Source: Acidobacteriaceae bacterium
Lineage (GTDB): Bacteria; Acidobacteriota; Terriglobia; Bryobacterales; Bryobacteraceae
Direction: 5' to 3'
Assembly: GCA_019240405.1 (NCBI GenBank)
Contig: JAFAYL010000057.1
Location: 59,534 to 123,533, forward strand
Length of the DNA stretch: 64,000 nucleotides
Shown here: positions 1 to 8,721 of the stretch, one piece after another
Position numbering within the stretch: the stretch's first letter is position 1
How the letters are laid out: each line of letters opens with the position of its first letter
Made by a program: the position numbers and the translations under genes
The notes under the pieces: model-generated
Seen by the model: the letters and a program-made list of their open reading frames with translations, nothing else
Databases searched by the model: none
What the model was told of the DNA's origin: nothing

Positions 1-2
1 CC

Positions 3-299
3 ACAACCGGTTCGAGCCCCGCAACCGAGCGCAAGGTTTTTTGCGTGAAGCTGCACAAAGAACTCCCCGGCTTGGATGAAGTCCCGTTTGACGGCCACCC
101 GCTTGGACAACGGATCTACGAGAACGTCTCGAAAGAGGCTTGGAGGATGTGGGTAGAGCAGATGAAGATGATCATGAACGAGTACCGGCTCAATTTGGGA
201 ACGCCGGAGGCCCAGGAGTTTCTGCTCAAGCAAATGGAAGAATATTTCTTTGGCGAGGGCGCGGCTCATCCGCCCGGTTACGTCGCTCCAGGACACTAA
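3..299 (+). CDS. yggX: Probable Fe(II)-trafficking protein YggX, 5'-partial
   Basis: Small cytoplasmic protein of the YggX family, linked to iron handling and protection of Fe-S clusters from oxidative damage. The family signature is clear: a VFCVKL start, PFDGHPLGQRIYENVSKEAW, the NEYRLNL segment and the QMEEYFFG tail. The reading frame is open to the window edge. An internal GTG at 45 would remove the conserved VFC residues, including the family's N-terminal cysteine, so the true start most likely lies just upstream of the window. The C-terminus is complete. It lies upstream of the secretin gene on the same strand, only about 14 bases away. Confidence 0.9.
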   Translation, partial: TTGSSPATERKVFCVKLHKELPGLDEVPFDGHPLGQRIYENVSKEAWRMWVEQMKMIMNEYRLNLGTPEAQEFLLKQMEEYFFGEGAAHPPGYVAPGH

Positions 300-313
300 G
301 TACTTTCTCTTTG

Positions 314-2035
314 GTGCGCACTGCACGCTTTTCGTTAAATATTCGTCTTCAAAAGTTGAACCTTCGTTTACTGGTAGTAAATTTCTGCGCCTTAGCGTGC
401 TTTGCGGCGAGTGACCCTGTTGCAGCCCGGCTGGCGCGAGAAGCCCGAGAAGCCCAAAATTCCGGCCAGTTGGTCCGAGCTTATCTGCTTTTCGCAGAAG
501 CTGCGGCGCGCGAACCTGGTAATTCCACCTACCGTGCCAACCGTGACGCTCTGGCTCCAGTTGCGCAGCTACTCGCGAAAGCGAATATCGAGAACGCCGA
601 GATTTCTAGCGATATCAAAGCTGCAGGAGCTACTAATCCATCTCCTCCGGCCACAGCCAAAGCCTCATCGGAGTCGCCGCCTGCGGGAGAGCCTGGCCTT
701 GGTACCGAGACCTCAGCCGATTCTATATCCGCGAAGCAGATCCGGCGAATCGAAGCTCTGGCTCCGCTCCCAAAGCTCATACCGGATTCGTCTCTTCATG
801 ACTTCGATTTGCGAGCGGATGAAAAGTCTTTGTTTCATACGGTCGCGTCCACGTACGGCATTCGCGTGATTGTAGACCCCGAGATGCAGCCTGAGCACCC
901 GATTCACTTCCAAATCGATCAGGCCGACTTCCGTACTGCTATGGACGCGCTTACTGCTGCCACGAACACATTCGTTTTCCCTGTCAGTGCCGACACTGTT
1001 TTCTTTGCCCGCAACACCGCGTCCAAACGCTCCCAGCTCGAGCCGATGATTCTGCTTACCGTGCCTGTGCCCGATGCGCTCGATCAGAAAGAGCTCGCTG
1101 AGGCTGCGAATGCGGTTCGTGGCGCGCTGAACCTACGGTCCATGGCCTTTGATTCTGAGACTCGTGAAATCGTCGTGCGCGACCGAGTTTCGAAAGCGCG
1201 CGTCGCACGATCTCTTTTGCAAGCTCTCGTTTTACCGCGCGCGCAGGTTTCGATTGAGGTGCAATTACTGACTGTGGACTCCGATCGCATTTACCACTAT
1301 GGCCTCTCTCTACCAACCACTTTTCAGCTTCTTGATTTCGGGCATATCGGAGGGTTTCAAAACATTCTTGCGAGTGTAAGTACTCCTATGAATTTCTTGG
1401 CATTCGGTGGCGGCGCGACTCTCTTCGGTGTCGGCTTAGCGGACGCAACCATTTTTGCCATGTACTCGAAGTCATTTGCGACAAATCTTTACGATGCAGC
1501 TGTGGTTGTCGATAATGGCCAAGCTGCGAATTTTCACGTTGGAGATAAGTATCCGATTCCGCAGTCCCTCTACACCGGTTTCCAGCAAACAGGTTCGTCA
1601 GCTCTCTATAACCCGATTGGGGAAGTAACCATGGAGGACCTAGGCTTGGTACTGAAGTTGACACCTCGCGTGAATGGGGATTCCGAGGTTTCGCTAGACG
1701 TTGAAGCTCAATTCAAGGCTTTAGGTTCGCAAAAGCTTAATACCGTGCCGACCATCAATCAACGCGAATTCAAAGGCGGCGTGGTCTTGCGGGAAGGAGA
1801 ATGGGCGGTTCTCGCAGGCATTGATGAGGACACGCACACGGTCACCCGAAACGGCCTGCCGGGTATCAGTCAGATACCCGGACTCAATCAGCTTCTGAGC
1901 GAGAATACGCGCGAAGATAAGACCGAGAAAACACTACTCGTCATCAAGCCGACCATTACGCGCCTCCCCATGTCGGCGGGAATCAGTCCGCAATACTTGC
2001 TTGGGCCATCAGCAGGCCCGTCCGTTGTGTTCTAG
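314..2035 (+). CDS. Secretin-domain outer-membrane protein (GspD/PilQ-like)
   Basis: About 573 residues. An N-terminal hydrophobic stretch (LLVVNFCALACFA) looks like a signal peptide. It is followed by a helical TPR-like segment (ARLAREAREAQNSGQLVRAY), a proline/serine-rich linker, an N0/STN-like and secretin N-type region (FDLRADEKSLFHTVASTYG onward), and a C-terminal secretin domain. The secretin domain shows the VSIEVQLLTV strand, the VGDKYPIP segment and the typical end with GLPGISQIPGLNQLL and LLVIKPTITRLP. Secretins form gated outer-membrane rings for type II/III secretion or type IV pili. No other secretion gene is nearby, so the partner machine is unknown. Start is uncertain: no ATG precedes the signal peptide, and GTG 314 or TTG 356 are the candidates. 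Longer upstream extensions run into yggX and are unlikely. Confidence 0.8.
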   Translation: MRTARFSLNIRLQKLNLRLLVVNFCALACFAASDPVAARLAREAREAQNSGQLVRAYLLFAEAAAREPGNSTYRANRDALAPVAQLLAKANIENAEISSDIKAAGATNPSPPATAKASSESPPAGEPGLGTETSADSISAKQIRRIEALAPLPKLIPDSSLHDFDLRADEKSLFHTVASTYGIRVIVDPEMQPEHPIHFQIDQADFRTAMDALTAATNTFVFPVSADTVFFARNTASKRSQLEPMILLTVPVPDALDQKELAEAANAVRGALNLRSMAFDSETREIVVRDRVSKARVARSLLQALVLPRAQVSIEVQLLTVDSDRIYHYGLSLPTTFQLLDFGHIGGFQNILASVSTPMNFLAFGGGATLFGVGLADATIFAMYSKSFATNLYDAAVVVDNGQAANFHVGDKYPIPQSLYTGFQQTGSSALYNPIGEVTMEDLGLVLKLTPRVNGDSEVSLDVEAQFKALGSQKLNTVPTINQREFKGGVVLREGEWAVLAGIDEDTHTVTRNGLPGISQIPGLNQLLSENTREDKTEKTLLVIKPTITRLPMSAGISPQYLLGPSAGPSVVF

Positions 2036-2074
2036 CCGGCTTCCGTCTAATTTCGCTCTGTTATCGTCTCTAGC

Positions 2075-3145
2075 ATGTCCACCATGCGGGAGGAAATTCG
2101 CCAGCAGCCCTCTGCTGTTGAGCGTACTCTCAAAGCCGAGTGGAGAGCTGCCGAGAACTTGCGCAGCCATTTTGAACGGAATCCCGTCCGGCTAGTGATC
2201 CTGGTCGCGCGAGGCACATCGGATAACGCTGCTCAATTCGGCCGCTACTTGCTTGAAATCTCAACCGGAATTCCGGTGTCCTTAGCGGCCCCTTCTGTCT
2301 GCACTCTTTACCATTCCCAGCTCAAGCTCGACCATGTCGCTGTTATCGCTATCTCGCAATCGGGCGAATCTACTGACACCAACCTCGTCCTGGAGCAAGC
2401 CAAAAAAGCAGGCGCCTTCACCATTGGCATAACAAATGAAAGTAACAGCACCCTAGCGCGTATTGCGGAACATATACTGCTGGTGCGCGCGGGTAAAGAA
2501 AAGAGCGTGGCCGCGACAAAAACCTACACCGGCCAGTTGGCCTGCCTTTATCTTCTCGCCCATGCGCTGGGTGCGTCAATTCGGCAGCAGGATCTCGCGC
2601 GTATTCCCGATTGGTGCTCAGAAGCGCTAAAGCTAGAGGACGAAATCCGCGGACGCGCGGAGCGTTATTGTTTCATGCGCCACGCCGTGTGTGTGGGACG
2701 CGGGCTCAACTATTCGAACTCCTTCGAATTCGCTTTGAAACTGATGGAGACGTGCTATGTGGTAGCGGAACGTTTCTCTTCCGCCGATCTGCTGCACGGT
2801 CCTATCGCGATGCTTGAGACTTCGTTCCCCACGTTTCTGTTTTGCCCGCCTGGAGTGACATGGAAGCCGATGTGCGAGCTTCTGGAGAAGCTGAAAAACA
2901 TTGGGGCCGAAACGCTTCTCATCACCGACCGGAGCAACCGAGCAATCTCGTCCTCGAGTGAGCTCGTCCAGGGGATTTTGACCATCCCGGCCACGCTTCC
3001 CATTAAGAATCAAGCGCCCGAGGATCTCTATACTCCGATTCCCTACATCATTCCCGCACAGCTCTTTACCGCGAGTTTGGCTGAAGTGAAGCATCTCGAT
3101 CCAGATCGACCACGCACTATTAGCAAGGTGACGCGGACGATTTGA
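2075..3145 (+). CDS. SIS-domain sugar-phosphate isomerase/deaminase (GlmS C-terminal-like)
   Basis: 356 residues with two SIS (sugar isomerase) domains and no glutaminase domain. Motifs include ARGTSDNAAQFGRYLLE, ISQSGESTDTNLVLEQAKK with the SIS serine loop, and the SVAATKTYTGQL segment typical of the GlmS isomerase half. The second domain has GRGLNYSNSFEFALKLMET. Proteins of this type are often annotated as glutamine-fructose-6-phosphate aminotransferases, but without the N-terminal Cys glutaminase they more likely isomerise or deaminate amino-sugar phosphates (glucosamine-6-phosphate deaminase/AgaS/FrlB type). ATG 2075 is followed in frame by a second ATG at 2084. Probably cytoplasmic; the exact substrate cannot be read from sequence. 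Confidence 0.85.
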   Translation: MSTMREEIRQQPSAVERTLKAEWRAAENLRSHFERNPVRLVILVARGTSDNAAQFGRYLLEISTGIPVSLAAPSVCTLYHSQLKLDHVAVIAISQSGESTDTNLVLEQAKKAGAFTIGITNESNSTLARIAEHILLVRAGKEKSVAATKTYTGQLACLYLLAHALGASIRQQDLARIPDWCSEALKLEDEIRGRAERYCFMRHAVCVGRGLNYSNSFEFALKLMETCYVVAERFSSADLLHGPIAMLETSFPTFLFCPPGVTWKPMCELLEKLKNIGAETLLITDRSNRAISSSSELVQGILTIPATLPIKNQAPEDLYTPIPYIIPAQLFTASLAEVKHLDPDRPRTISKVTRTI

Positions 3146-3185
3146 GATGGCGAGAGAACCGCAGCCGACGCAAACCCGGGGTACT

Positions 3186-3377
3186 TTACTTTCGTGCGCC
3201 CCGCGTAGTTCCCTTGACAGCAGATTGCCGTCGCTTCTTCTCCGTGCGTTTGGGTTTTACGATACGAAATGTGCCGCTTCCCAAGTACTCGGCTTCGTAG
3301 ATGTTTTCTTTCTGCTGGATTTTGGGCGAAGCCGCATGCGCGACCTTGCCCGTCGAAGTTTGCTTATTATTTGCCAT
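3186..3377 (-). CDS. Small basic hypothetical protein
   Basis: 63 residues, starting MANNKQTSTGKVAHAASPKI and ending in a lysine/arginine-rich tail (PKRTEKKRRQSAVKGTTRGARK region). The middle (ENIYEAEYLGSGTFRIVKPK) looks like a short beta structure. I do not recognise the family. The ATG at 3377 has an AGG just upstream, whereas the longer start at 3389 does not. It lies 30 bases downstream of the methyltransferase on the same strand, so co-transcription is likely. The basic tail would fit nucleic-acid binding, but that is only a guess. Confidence 0.45.
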   Translation of the reverse strand: MANNKQTSTGKVAHAASPKIQQKENIYEAEYLGSGTFRIVKPKRTEKKRRQSAVKGTTRGARK

Positions 3378-3407
3378 ACCTGTTCTCAATTAAGTCTGAC
3401 GTATTCA

Positions 3408-4160
3408 TCAGTTCGCGTTCACCGGCAACACGGCGCGATAGCTTCGATGTCCGCCTCGCGAGCCGTCGCCTCCGCTCGAGTCAATTACGGTTAGAAAGTC
3501 ATACTCAGAGATCACAGATTCCAACGCTGGATGGGTGTAGATCATGTAGATCTCGCGCGGATTTTCTTGTAGCGATTGCCTCAGATTCTCGAGGACCAAC
3601 CGCATGATTGGCTCCGGAAAGGAGTTGAAGCAGTAAATCACGAGTGGGGTTGAGGGAAACTCGTATGCTGTCGCGTCCGCCTCCACGACGTCAATGTCCT
3701 TGCATTTCAAATTGAAATTGCGCTGGGTCTGAATATTTTTTCGAGCAATCGTCACTAGCTTATGCGAAAGCTCCACGCCGATAACCTTAATGAACGGCAA
3801 TTGCGCCGCCAAAAAAAGCGTTTTCCCTTTGCCGGCGCCCAGATCGACGTACGTGTAAAGCCTCCAGTCCAAATTCAACCGTTTTAGGCGCTCGGGGAAT
3901 TTCCAGCTTGCGCTACTGCTGTAATCTCCATTCCAGCCCGGCGTGACGTACTGTTCAGGTGGTTGCGAATAGGACGAACCATCGAGGCCCAACTGCTTCA
4001 GGGCGACTTGGTGCCGCGTTTCGACTCCGTGCCAGACGTCCCAAGCCCAGTGCCTCACACTGTTCGTCAAAGACTGCCATATTGCCACAAGCACTCCCTT
4101 CCAGCCCAATCGGTCCAGGCTGGATGGAATCCTTGTGATTCTTCGCGCTATGTCCTTCAT
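3408..4160 (-). CDS. Class I SAM-dependent methyltransferase
   Basis: 250 residues. After about 95 residues of unassigned N-terminus comes a Rossmann methyltransferase core. Motif I is TYVDLGAGKGKTLFLAA (SAM-binding glycine loop). It is followed by the acidic strand end VIGVELSHKLVTIARKN, the motif II-like DIDVVEADATAYEFP, and LVIYCFNSFPEP at the motif IV position. The target is not identifiable. It is divergent from the acyltransferase at 4244 and followed by a small basic protein gene at 3377. With the acyltransferase and glycosyltransferases around it, a role in surface polysaccharide modification is possible but unproven. Confidence 0.8.
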   Translation of the reverse strand: MKDIARRITRIPSSLDRLGWKGVLVAIWQSLTNSVRHWAWDVWHGVETRHQVALKQLGLDGSSYSQPPEQYVTPGWNGDYSSSASWKFPERLKRLNLDWRLYTYVDLGAGKGKTLFLAAQLPFIKVIGVELSHKLVTIARKNIQTQRNFNLKCKDIDVVEADATAYEFPSTPLVIYCFNSFPEPIMRLVLENLRQSLQENPREIYMIYTHPALESVISEYDFLTVIDSSGGDGSRGGHRSYRAVLPVNAN

Positions 4161-4243
4161 TGCGCTAAACTAGTATCGCTAGCTCTTGGCGAGTTACACG
4201 CTGCAAACAATAATCCTCTCATAAGCTTAGCCCGCCGAAGCAC

Positions 4244-5308
4244 GTGAAAGAGACTATCGGACCAACTCCAGGACGCATTCCGCAGCTCGATGGCTTGCGT
4301 GCTATGGCGATGTTGCTTGTCTTCGTTCACCAGGCCCTCGATGTTCCTCTCTTGTGGATGGGCGTCGATGTTTTTTTTGTACTTAGCGGATTTCTGATCA
4401 CCGGAATCCTCATGCAGCGCAAGGAAAGTGGAGGTTCGTATTTCGGCCATTTTTATAGCCGGCGAGCCAAACGCATTTTGCCGCCATATTATTTGCTGAT
4501 GATTGTGGCCTCGCTGCTCTTTGGCACCGCATGGATGAAGGAGTGGTATTGGTATGTTTTCTTCTCAACCAATATTCCCGAAGCTTTCAATCATGTGAGC
4601 CATGAAAGCCTCAGTGTCCTGTGGTCTCTAGCAGTCGAAGAGCAGTTTTATCTAGTCTGGCCCATTATCGTTCTTCTTGTTCCGGAGGCCTTTTTGCCTT
4701 GGACAGCCGGAGGATTATTTCTGCTCGCCCCAATGTTGCGGATTATCGCAACGCCGATAGTTGGGAACTTCGCTCCTATTTACCATTTGACTCCGTTCCG
4801 GATGGATCTCCTTTCGGCCGGCGCGCTCATTGCGATTGCGTGGCGGAAGAACCCGGACATTATCCGAAAATATTCCGGGGCGGGGAAGATTACGCTGCTG
4901 GTTTCTTTAGGCCTGTTGTTAGTTCTCTCCCAGTTCGTCTGGTTTCGGACTAATCAAAACACAACCTTTACAAACGTATTTATCTATCTGCTCACCTTAC
5001 TGTTCGCAGCGGGTTCTTTGACCTGGGCGCTAAACGGTCGCACGGTGTTCGCGTCAATTCTATCTTTGCCTGTTTTGCGCTACTTAGGGCGAATTAGCTA
5101 TTCGATGTATCTTATTCACTTCAGCGCCATTCTGTTCGTTAAGAAGTGGTTTCACAATCCTGTGGCCGTAGTGTTGCTTTCCTTCGCCGCAGCGTTCCTG
5201 TACAGCGCTGCTTCCTGGCATTTCTTAGAAAAACCGATTTTGGGTTCTTCTAACAACAAAGTAGGCGCTGAAAAGCTTGTGCCCGCCGGAGCTCGCCCAG
5301 CTAATTAG
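4244..5308 (+). CDS. Acyltransferase 3 family membrane protein (OafA/YrhL-like)
   Basis: 354 residues. The N-terminus carries the family signature: [20 protein letters not shown] with the catalytic-type histidine in the first helix, then [17 protein letters not shown] and the [15 protein letters not shown] motif. About ten hydrophobic helices follow, ending with [14 protein letters not shown] and a final SWHFLEKP. Members O-acylate (often O-acetylate) cell-surface sugars such as O-antigen or exopolysaccharide at the inner membrane. The start is a GTG at 4244, since no ATG lies near the conserved N-terminus. It lacks a C-terminal SGNH domain. Confidence 0.9.
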   Translation: MKETIGPTPGRIPQLDGLRAMAMLLVFVHQALDVPLLWMGVDVFFVLSGFLITGILMQRKESGGSYFGHFYSRRAKRILPPYYLLMIVASLLFGTAWMKEWYWYVFFSTNIPEAFNHVSHESLSVLWSLAVEEQFYLVWPIIVLLVPEAFLPWTAGGLFLLAPMLRIIATPIVGNFAPIYHLTPFRMDLLSAGALIAIAWRKNPDIIRKYSGAGKITLLVSLGLLLVLSQFVWFRTNQNTTFTNVFIYLLTLLFAAGSLTWALNGRTVFASILSLPVLRYLGRISYSMYLIHFSAILFVKKWFHNPVAVVLLSFAAAFLYSAASWHFLEKPILGSSNNKVGAEKLVPAGARPAN

Positions 5309-5384
5309 AGACAAATCTTTTGATTATCCTCAAATTTGCTGGCTTGATGCTGATGTAACCATGTCTTATACTGAGGATGCTTCT

Positions 5385-7157
5385 ATGAGTAACTCTTTCC
5401 AGTTTCTATCCCGCGCGTTGGCGAGATATACGAAATTTATTGGTTCGGTAGTCCTGCCGTTAACCAGCCTTGTGATGCTTTTTGTCTATCCAGCAATGGG
5501 TCAGAGCAATTTTGGAGCCACCGGCGACATTCGCGTGGTGGGTGATTTCGACGGTGATGGCGAAATCGATTATGCGGTGTGGCGGCCGTCAAACGGAACC
5601 TGGTATGTGTATCTGTTTGCCAATCCCACAACGCCGATAATCCAGCAGTGGGGCGCGCCCGGTGATATTCCGGTTGCGGCCAGTTACTTTGGTCATTCAG
5701 GAGTTAAGGGATTCCCAATCACGGATTTCGCAGTGTGGCGTCCGTCTACTGGGACGTGGTACATCCTTCCGAGCACCGGAACGAATAGCAATCCCGGGCC
5801 GCCGATTACTCAGCAATGGGGTGCTCCCGGCGATATTCCTGTGGTAGGAGACTTTAATGGTGACGGCAAGGCCGACCTGACGGTCTGGCGGTCCTCAAAC
5901 GGTTTTTGGTATCAACAACTGAGCACCTCAACGGCAGGAGTCTACACGCAGAAATCCACGCAATGGGGCAATCCCGGCGATGTTCCTGTTACCGGAGATT
6001 GGGACGGAGACGGAACCCAAGACCTCGCGGTCTGGCGGCCAGCAGTGGGCACGTGGTACATCATTCCGAGTGCCACGCCGAACTCTCCAATCAGCTACCA
6101 ATTTGGAGCTCCAGGTGACATTCCAGTCCCGGCAAACTATGATTTGAATACGCTTGGCGTTAACGGAGCGGGGGAGACGAGCTATGCTGTGCAGCGGCCA
6201 TACCAAGGAAACATGTACTTCAAGCTCGCTGCCAATCCGAACGTTATCGTTCAGGAATGGGGTCCTCCGACTGGCGGTCCTGCGGTCGATCTAATCACCA
6301 ATGCCCTGAAACTCTGCGAAGTCGGGAAATCCATCTATGTCCGGGTCCCTGGCGACTTCGATGGTGACGGACAACCGGATGATGCGTTCTGGCGTCCCAG
6401 GGATGGCACGTGGTTTATTCGCTACAGTAGCGGAAAAAGTGATCTTATTACGCAGTTTGGCGCCCCTGGTGATGTTCCAGTACCTGGCAATTACTTGGGA
6501 AACGCTGTGGGAACTCATCCGGTTAGCGATCTAGCCGTCTGGCGTCCGGGGAACGGGACATATTACATCACTCCAGCGGCCAATCCGAGCAACACCAGTC
6601 CTACTGTGCAGCAATGGGGCGCACTGGGTGACATCCCGGTAACCGGCGATTTTGACGGTGACGGAAAGATCGACTTTGCCGTTTGGCGGCCGGGGAATGG
6701 CACATGGTACATCTTGCCGACTTCAGGAGGCAGTCAGATCACTCAGCAATGGGGTGCGCCAGGCGATATTCCAGTCACGGGCGATTATGATGGCGACAAG
6801 AAATCGGATTATGCGGTTTGGCGGCCGGCAAGTGGCACTTGGTATGTGATCCAGAGCTCCAACGGAAATCAAACGGCAACGCAGTTCGGAACTCAAGGTG
6901 ACCTACCTCTCGCGGGTGATTTCAATAACGACGGAAAGACCGATTATGCAGTATTGCGGCCATCCGCTCAGAGCTTATTCATTCAGCTCAATGGGACTAC
7001 AACGACGACTCAAACGCAACTAGGTGTGGACACGAACCAAGTGATCTATAACCTGCCGCCTCTGTCGACCTATCTTGGACCGGCTGAGCGGGAAAAGTGG
7101 GGTGGTGAGGCCGCGCCCCAGTTCCAATGGGGATCCGGTTCCTGCCCGGCAGACTAA
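5385..7157 (+). CDS. Secreted VCBS/FG-GAP 'WRP' repeat protein
   Basis: About 590 residues. A long N-terminal hydrophobic segment ([20 protein letters not shown]) acts as a signal peptide. The rest is ten tandem units of about 45-60 residues, built on [16 protein letters not shown], GTWYI and [10 protein letters not shown]. Seven units (1, 3, 4, 6, 8, 9, 10) keep a DxDxDG-type loop (some with N), expected to bind calcium; units 2, 5 and 7 have a different loop there. This is an FG-GAP/VCBS-type beta-propeller fold. The function is likely extracellular or surface, possibly adhesive, and not enzymatic as far as can be seen. ATG 5385 has GAGG upstream; an in-frame ATG at 5361 is an alternative. 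Transcription likely ends at the hairpin at 7188. Confidence 0.85.
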   Translation: MSNSFQFLSRALARYTKFIGSVVLPLTSLVMLFVYPAMGQSNFGATGDIRVVGDFDGDGEIDYAVWRPSNGTWYVYLFANPTTPIIQQWGAPGDIPVAASYFGHSGVKGFPITDFAVWRPSTGTWYILPSTGTNSNPGPPITQQWGAPGDIPVVGDFNGDGKADLTVWRSSNGFWYQQLSTSTAGVYTQKSTQWGNPGDVPVTGDWDGDGTQDLAVWRPAVGTWYIIPSATPNSPISYQFGAPGDIPVPANYDLNTLGVNGAGETSYAVQRPYQGNMYFKLAANPNVIVQEWGPPTGGPAVDLITNALKLCEVGKSIYVRVPGDFDGDGQPDDAFWRPRDGTWFIRYSSGKSDLITQFGAPGDVPVPGNYLGNAVGTHPVSDLAVWRPGNGTYYITPAANPSNTSPTVQQWGALGDIPVTGDFDGDGKIDFAVWRPGNGTWYILPTSGGSQITQQWGAPGDIPVTGDYDGDKKSDYAVWRPASGTWYVIQSSNGNQTATQFGTQGDLPLAGDFNNDGKTDYAVLRPSAQSLFIQLNGTTTTTQTQLGVDTNQVIYNLPPLSTYLGPAEREKWGGEAAPQFQWGSGSCPAD

Positions 7158-7187
7158 GCGCCCATCGGGCAAAGTATAAATCCAGTG

Positions 7188-7216
7188 AAGGCCGGACCTC
7201 AAGCGTCCGGCCTTTT
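7188..7216 (+). terminator. Rho-independent terminator after the VCBS gene
   Basis: A perfect 10-bp stem (7188-7197 AAGGCCGGAC with 7205-7214 GTCCGGCCTT), a 7-base loop and a run of four T from 7213. It lies 30 bases past the stop of the repeat-protein gene. Its position also argues against GTG 7185 as the start of the next gene, which would begin inside the terminator. Confidence 0.85.
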
Positions 7217-7226
7217 CCGTTCTAAT

Positions 7227-8711
7227 TTGTCCTCGATCTCTTCTGCTTCGTTCAGTCGGTCCCCCAGTATCCGGGAGGCGTCCATCATTTTTTTCGGCAC
7301 GCTTCTGCTTCTGTCCGCCGGTCTGATCATCTATTCTCAAACTCGGGCGTTCTCACTCGATGAAGGCTTCCATCTACTCGCAGCTCAGCTAATCAATGCT
7401 GGGAAGAAACCGTATCTCGATTTCTGTTTTCCCCAGCCCCCGTTGAGCACCTATTGGAATGCCGCCTGGATGAGAGCTTTCGGAGATAGCTGGCGTTTGC
7501 CGCACTTTCTCGCAGCCCTTATGACCTCGGGCTCTCTGATCCTAACAGCCGAGTTCGTATTTTCGCGTTTTCCGGTCAGCGAGTGGCGTTTTCCGGCGGC
7601 TATCGCCTCAGCGTTCATGCTCGCCTGTAGTGTTCCTGTCGTTCAGTTCGGCACCGTGCAGGCGTACGGAATCTGTCTGTTCCTCATCACGGCTTCTTTC
7701 CGCGTCGCACTTTTGATGCTGGACCGCAAAAGCCTGTCTTGGCCGCTCGCAGCAGGTGTTCTCGCGGGTGCCGCCGCAGCTTCTTCTCTCTTGAGTTGCC
7801 CAGTCATTCTAGTTCTTCTGCTTTGGCTTCTCCGGTACAACCGCACGGGAAACCGATGGATTAAGTCTGCGGTGCTGATCCTCGGAGCGGTTGCTCCATT
7901 TCTGCCGGTGCTCTGGCTTTACTGTAAAGCGCCTGGCCCTGTATTCTTCAATCTCGTGCAATACCAGCTTTTCTATCGGCGGTATAACTGGGGAGAAGCG
8001 TCGGCGCATGATTTCGATGTGCTTACCGCATGGGTAGACTCTTCGCCCGCAATGATGACGGGACTACTCGCGATTGTGGGCGTTCTCTTCCTACGCATCA
8101 AATGCAACTGCGGCGACCGCCTTCGCGCCGAGTTCTATCTCGCCGCATGGCTTGCCGCGGCGATCACTGCTTTTCTTTCTCTGGCTCACCCAACTTTTGA
8201 AAGATATTTTCTTCTAGCGGTCCCTTTTTACGCGATTCTCGCTTCACTCGGAATGTATACTCTCGCTTTCCGTCTAGGCCGGCGCGAGCGTTCCTTTTGG
8301 CCGGCAACCTTGGTGATTCTGTTACTCTGCTTAGGGCTCGCTAAAAGGTTGTTCGACGACCGTGATTCCTACACCTGGAATGATTATCAGAAGATTGCGG
8401 ATAAGGTGGACCAAGTCACCTCGCGCGGCGCACCGCTCTGGGCCGATGAAGTGGTCTACTTCCTGACGCGCCGCCCCCCTCCGCCCGGCATGGAGTTTTC
8501 CTATTCTCATAAGCTTGAAATGCCCCCGAAGCTTGCAGCTTCCCTCCACATTGTGTCCCAAAGCGAGCTAGATCGCCGCGTGAAGGCAGGTGCTTTTCAA
8601 ACGGTCGCAACTTGCGCGGATGAAGATGAAATCGACCGGCTCGGTTTGCGGCGAATCTATTCTCAACACGCCGAGGTTTCCGATTGCGAGGTCTTTTGGG
8701 ATAAAAGATAA
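7227..8711 (+). CDS. GT39-like (ArnT/PMT type) membrane glycosyltransferase
   Basis: About 494 residues, with many hydrophobic helices. The first loop after helix 1 holds the GT-C signature: RAFSLDEGFHLLAAQLI with the Asp-Glu pair, followed by PYLDFCFPQPPLSTYW. This matches dolichyl/undecaprenyl-phosphate sugar transferases of the GT39/ArnT superfamily, which use lipid-linked sugars outside the membrane. The C-terminal 110 residues are soluble. TTG 7227 is chosen as start because the upstream GTG at 7185 lies inside a strong terminator hairpin. It ends 10 bases before the next gene, an S9 peptidase, so the two may be co-transcribed. Acceptor unknown. Confidence 0.75.
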   Translation: MSSISSASFSRSPSIREASIIFFGTLLLLSAGLIIYSQTRAFSLDEGFHLLAAQLINAGKKPYLDFCFPQPPLSTYWNAAWMRAFGDSWRLPHFLAALMTSGSLILTAEFVFSRFPVSEWRFPAAIASAFMLACSVPVVQFGTVQAYGICLFLITASFRVALLMLDRKSLSWPLAAGVLAGAAAASSLLSCPVILVLLLWLLRYNRTGNRWIKSAVLILGAVAPFLPVLWLYCKAPGPVFFNLVQYQLFYRRYNWGEASAHDFDVLTAWVDSSPAMMTGLLAIVGVLFLRIKCNCGDRLRAEFYLAAWLAAAITAFLSLAHPTFERYFLLAVPFYAILASLGMYTLAFRLGRRERSFWPATLVILLLCLGLAKRLFDDRDSYTWNDYQKIADKVDQVTSRGAPLWADEVVYFLTRRPPPPGMEFSYSHKLEMPPKLAASLHIVSQSELDRRVKAGAFQTVATCADEDEIDRLGLRRIYSQHAEVSDCEVFWDKR

Positions 8712-8721
8712 TGTTTATCCT

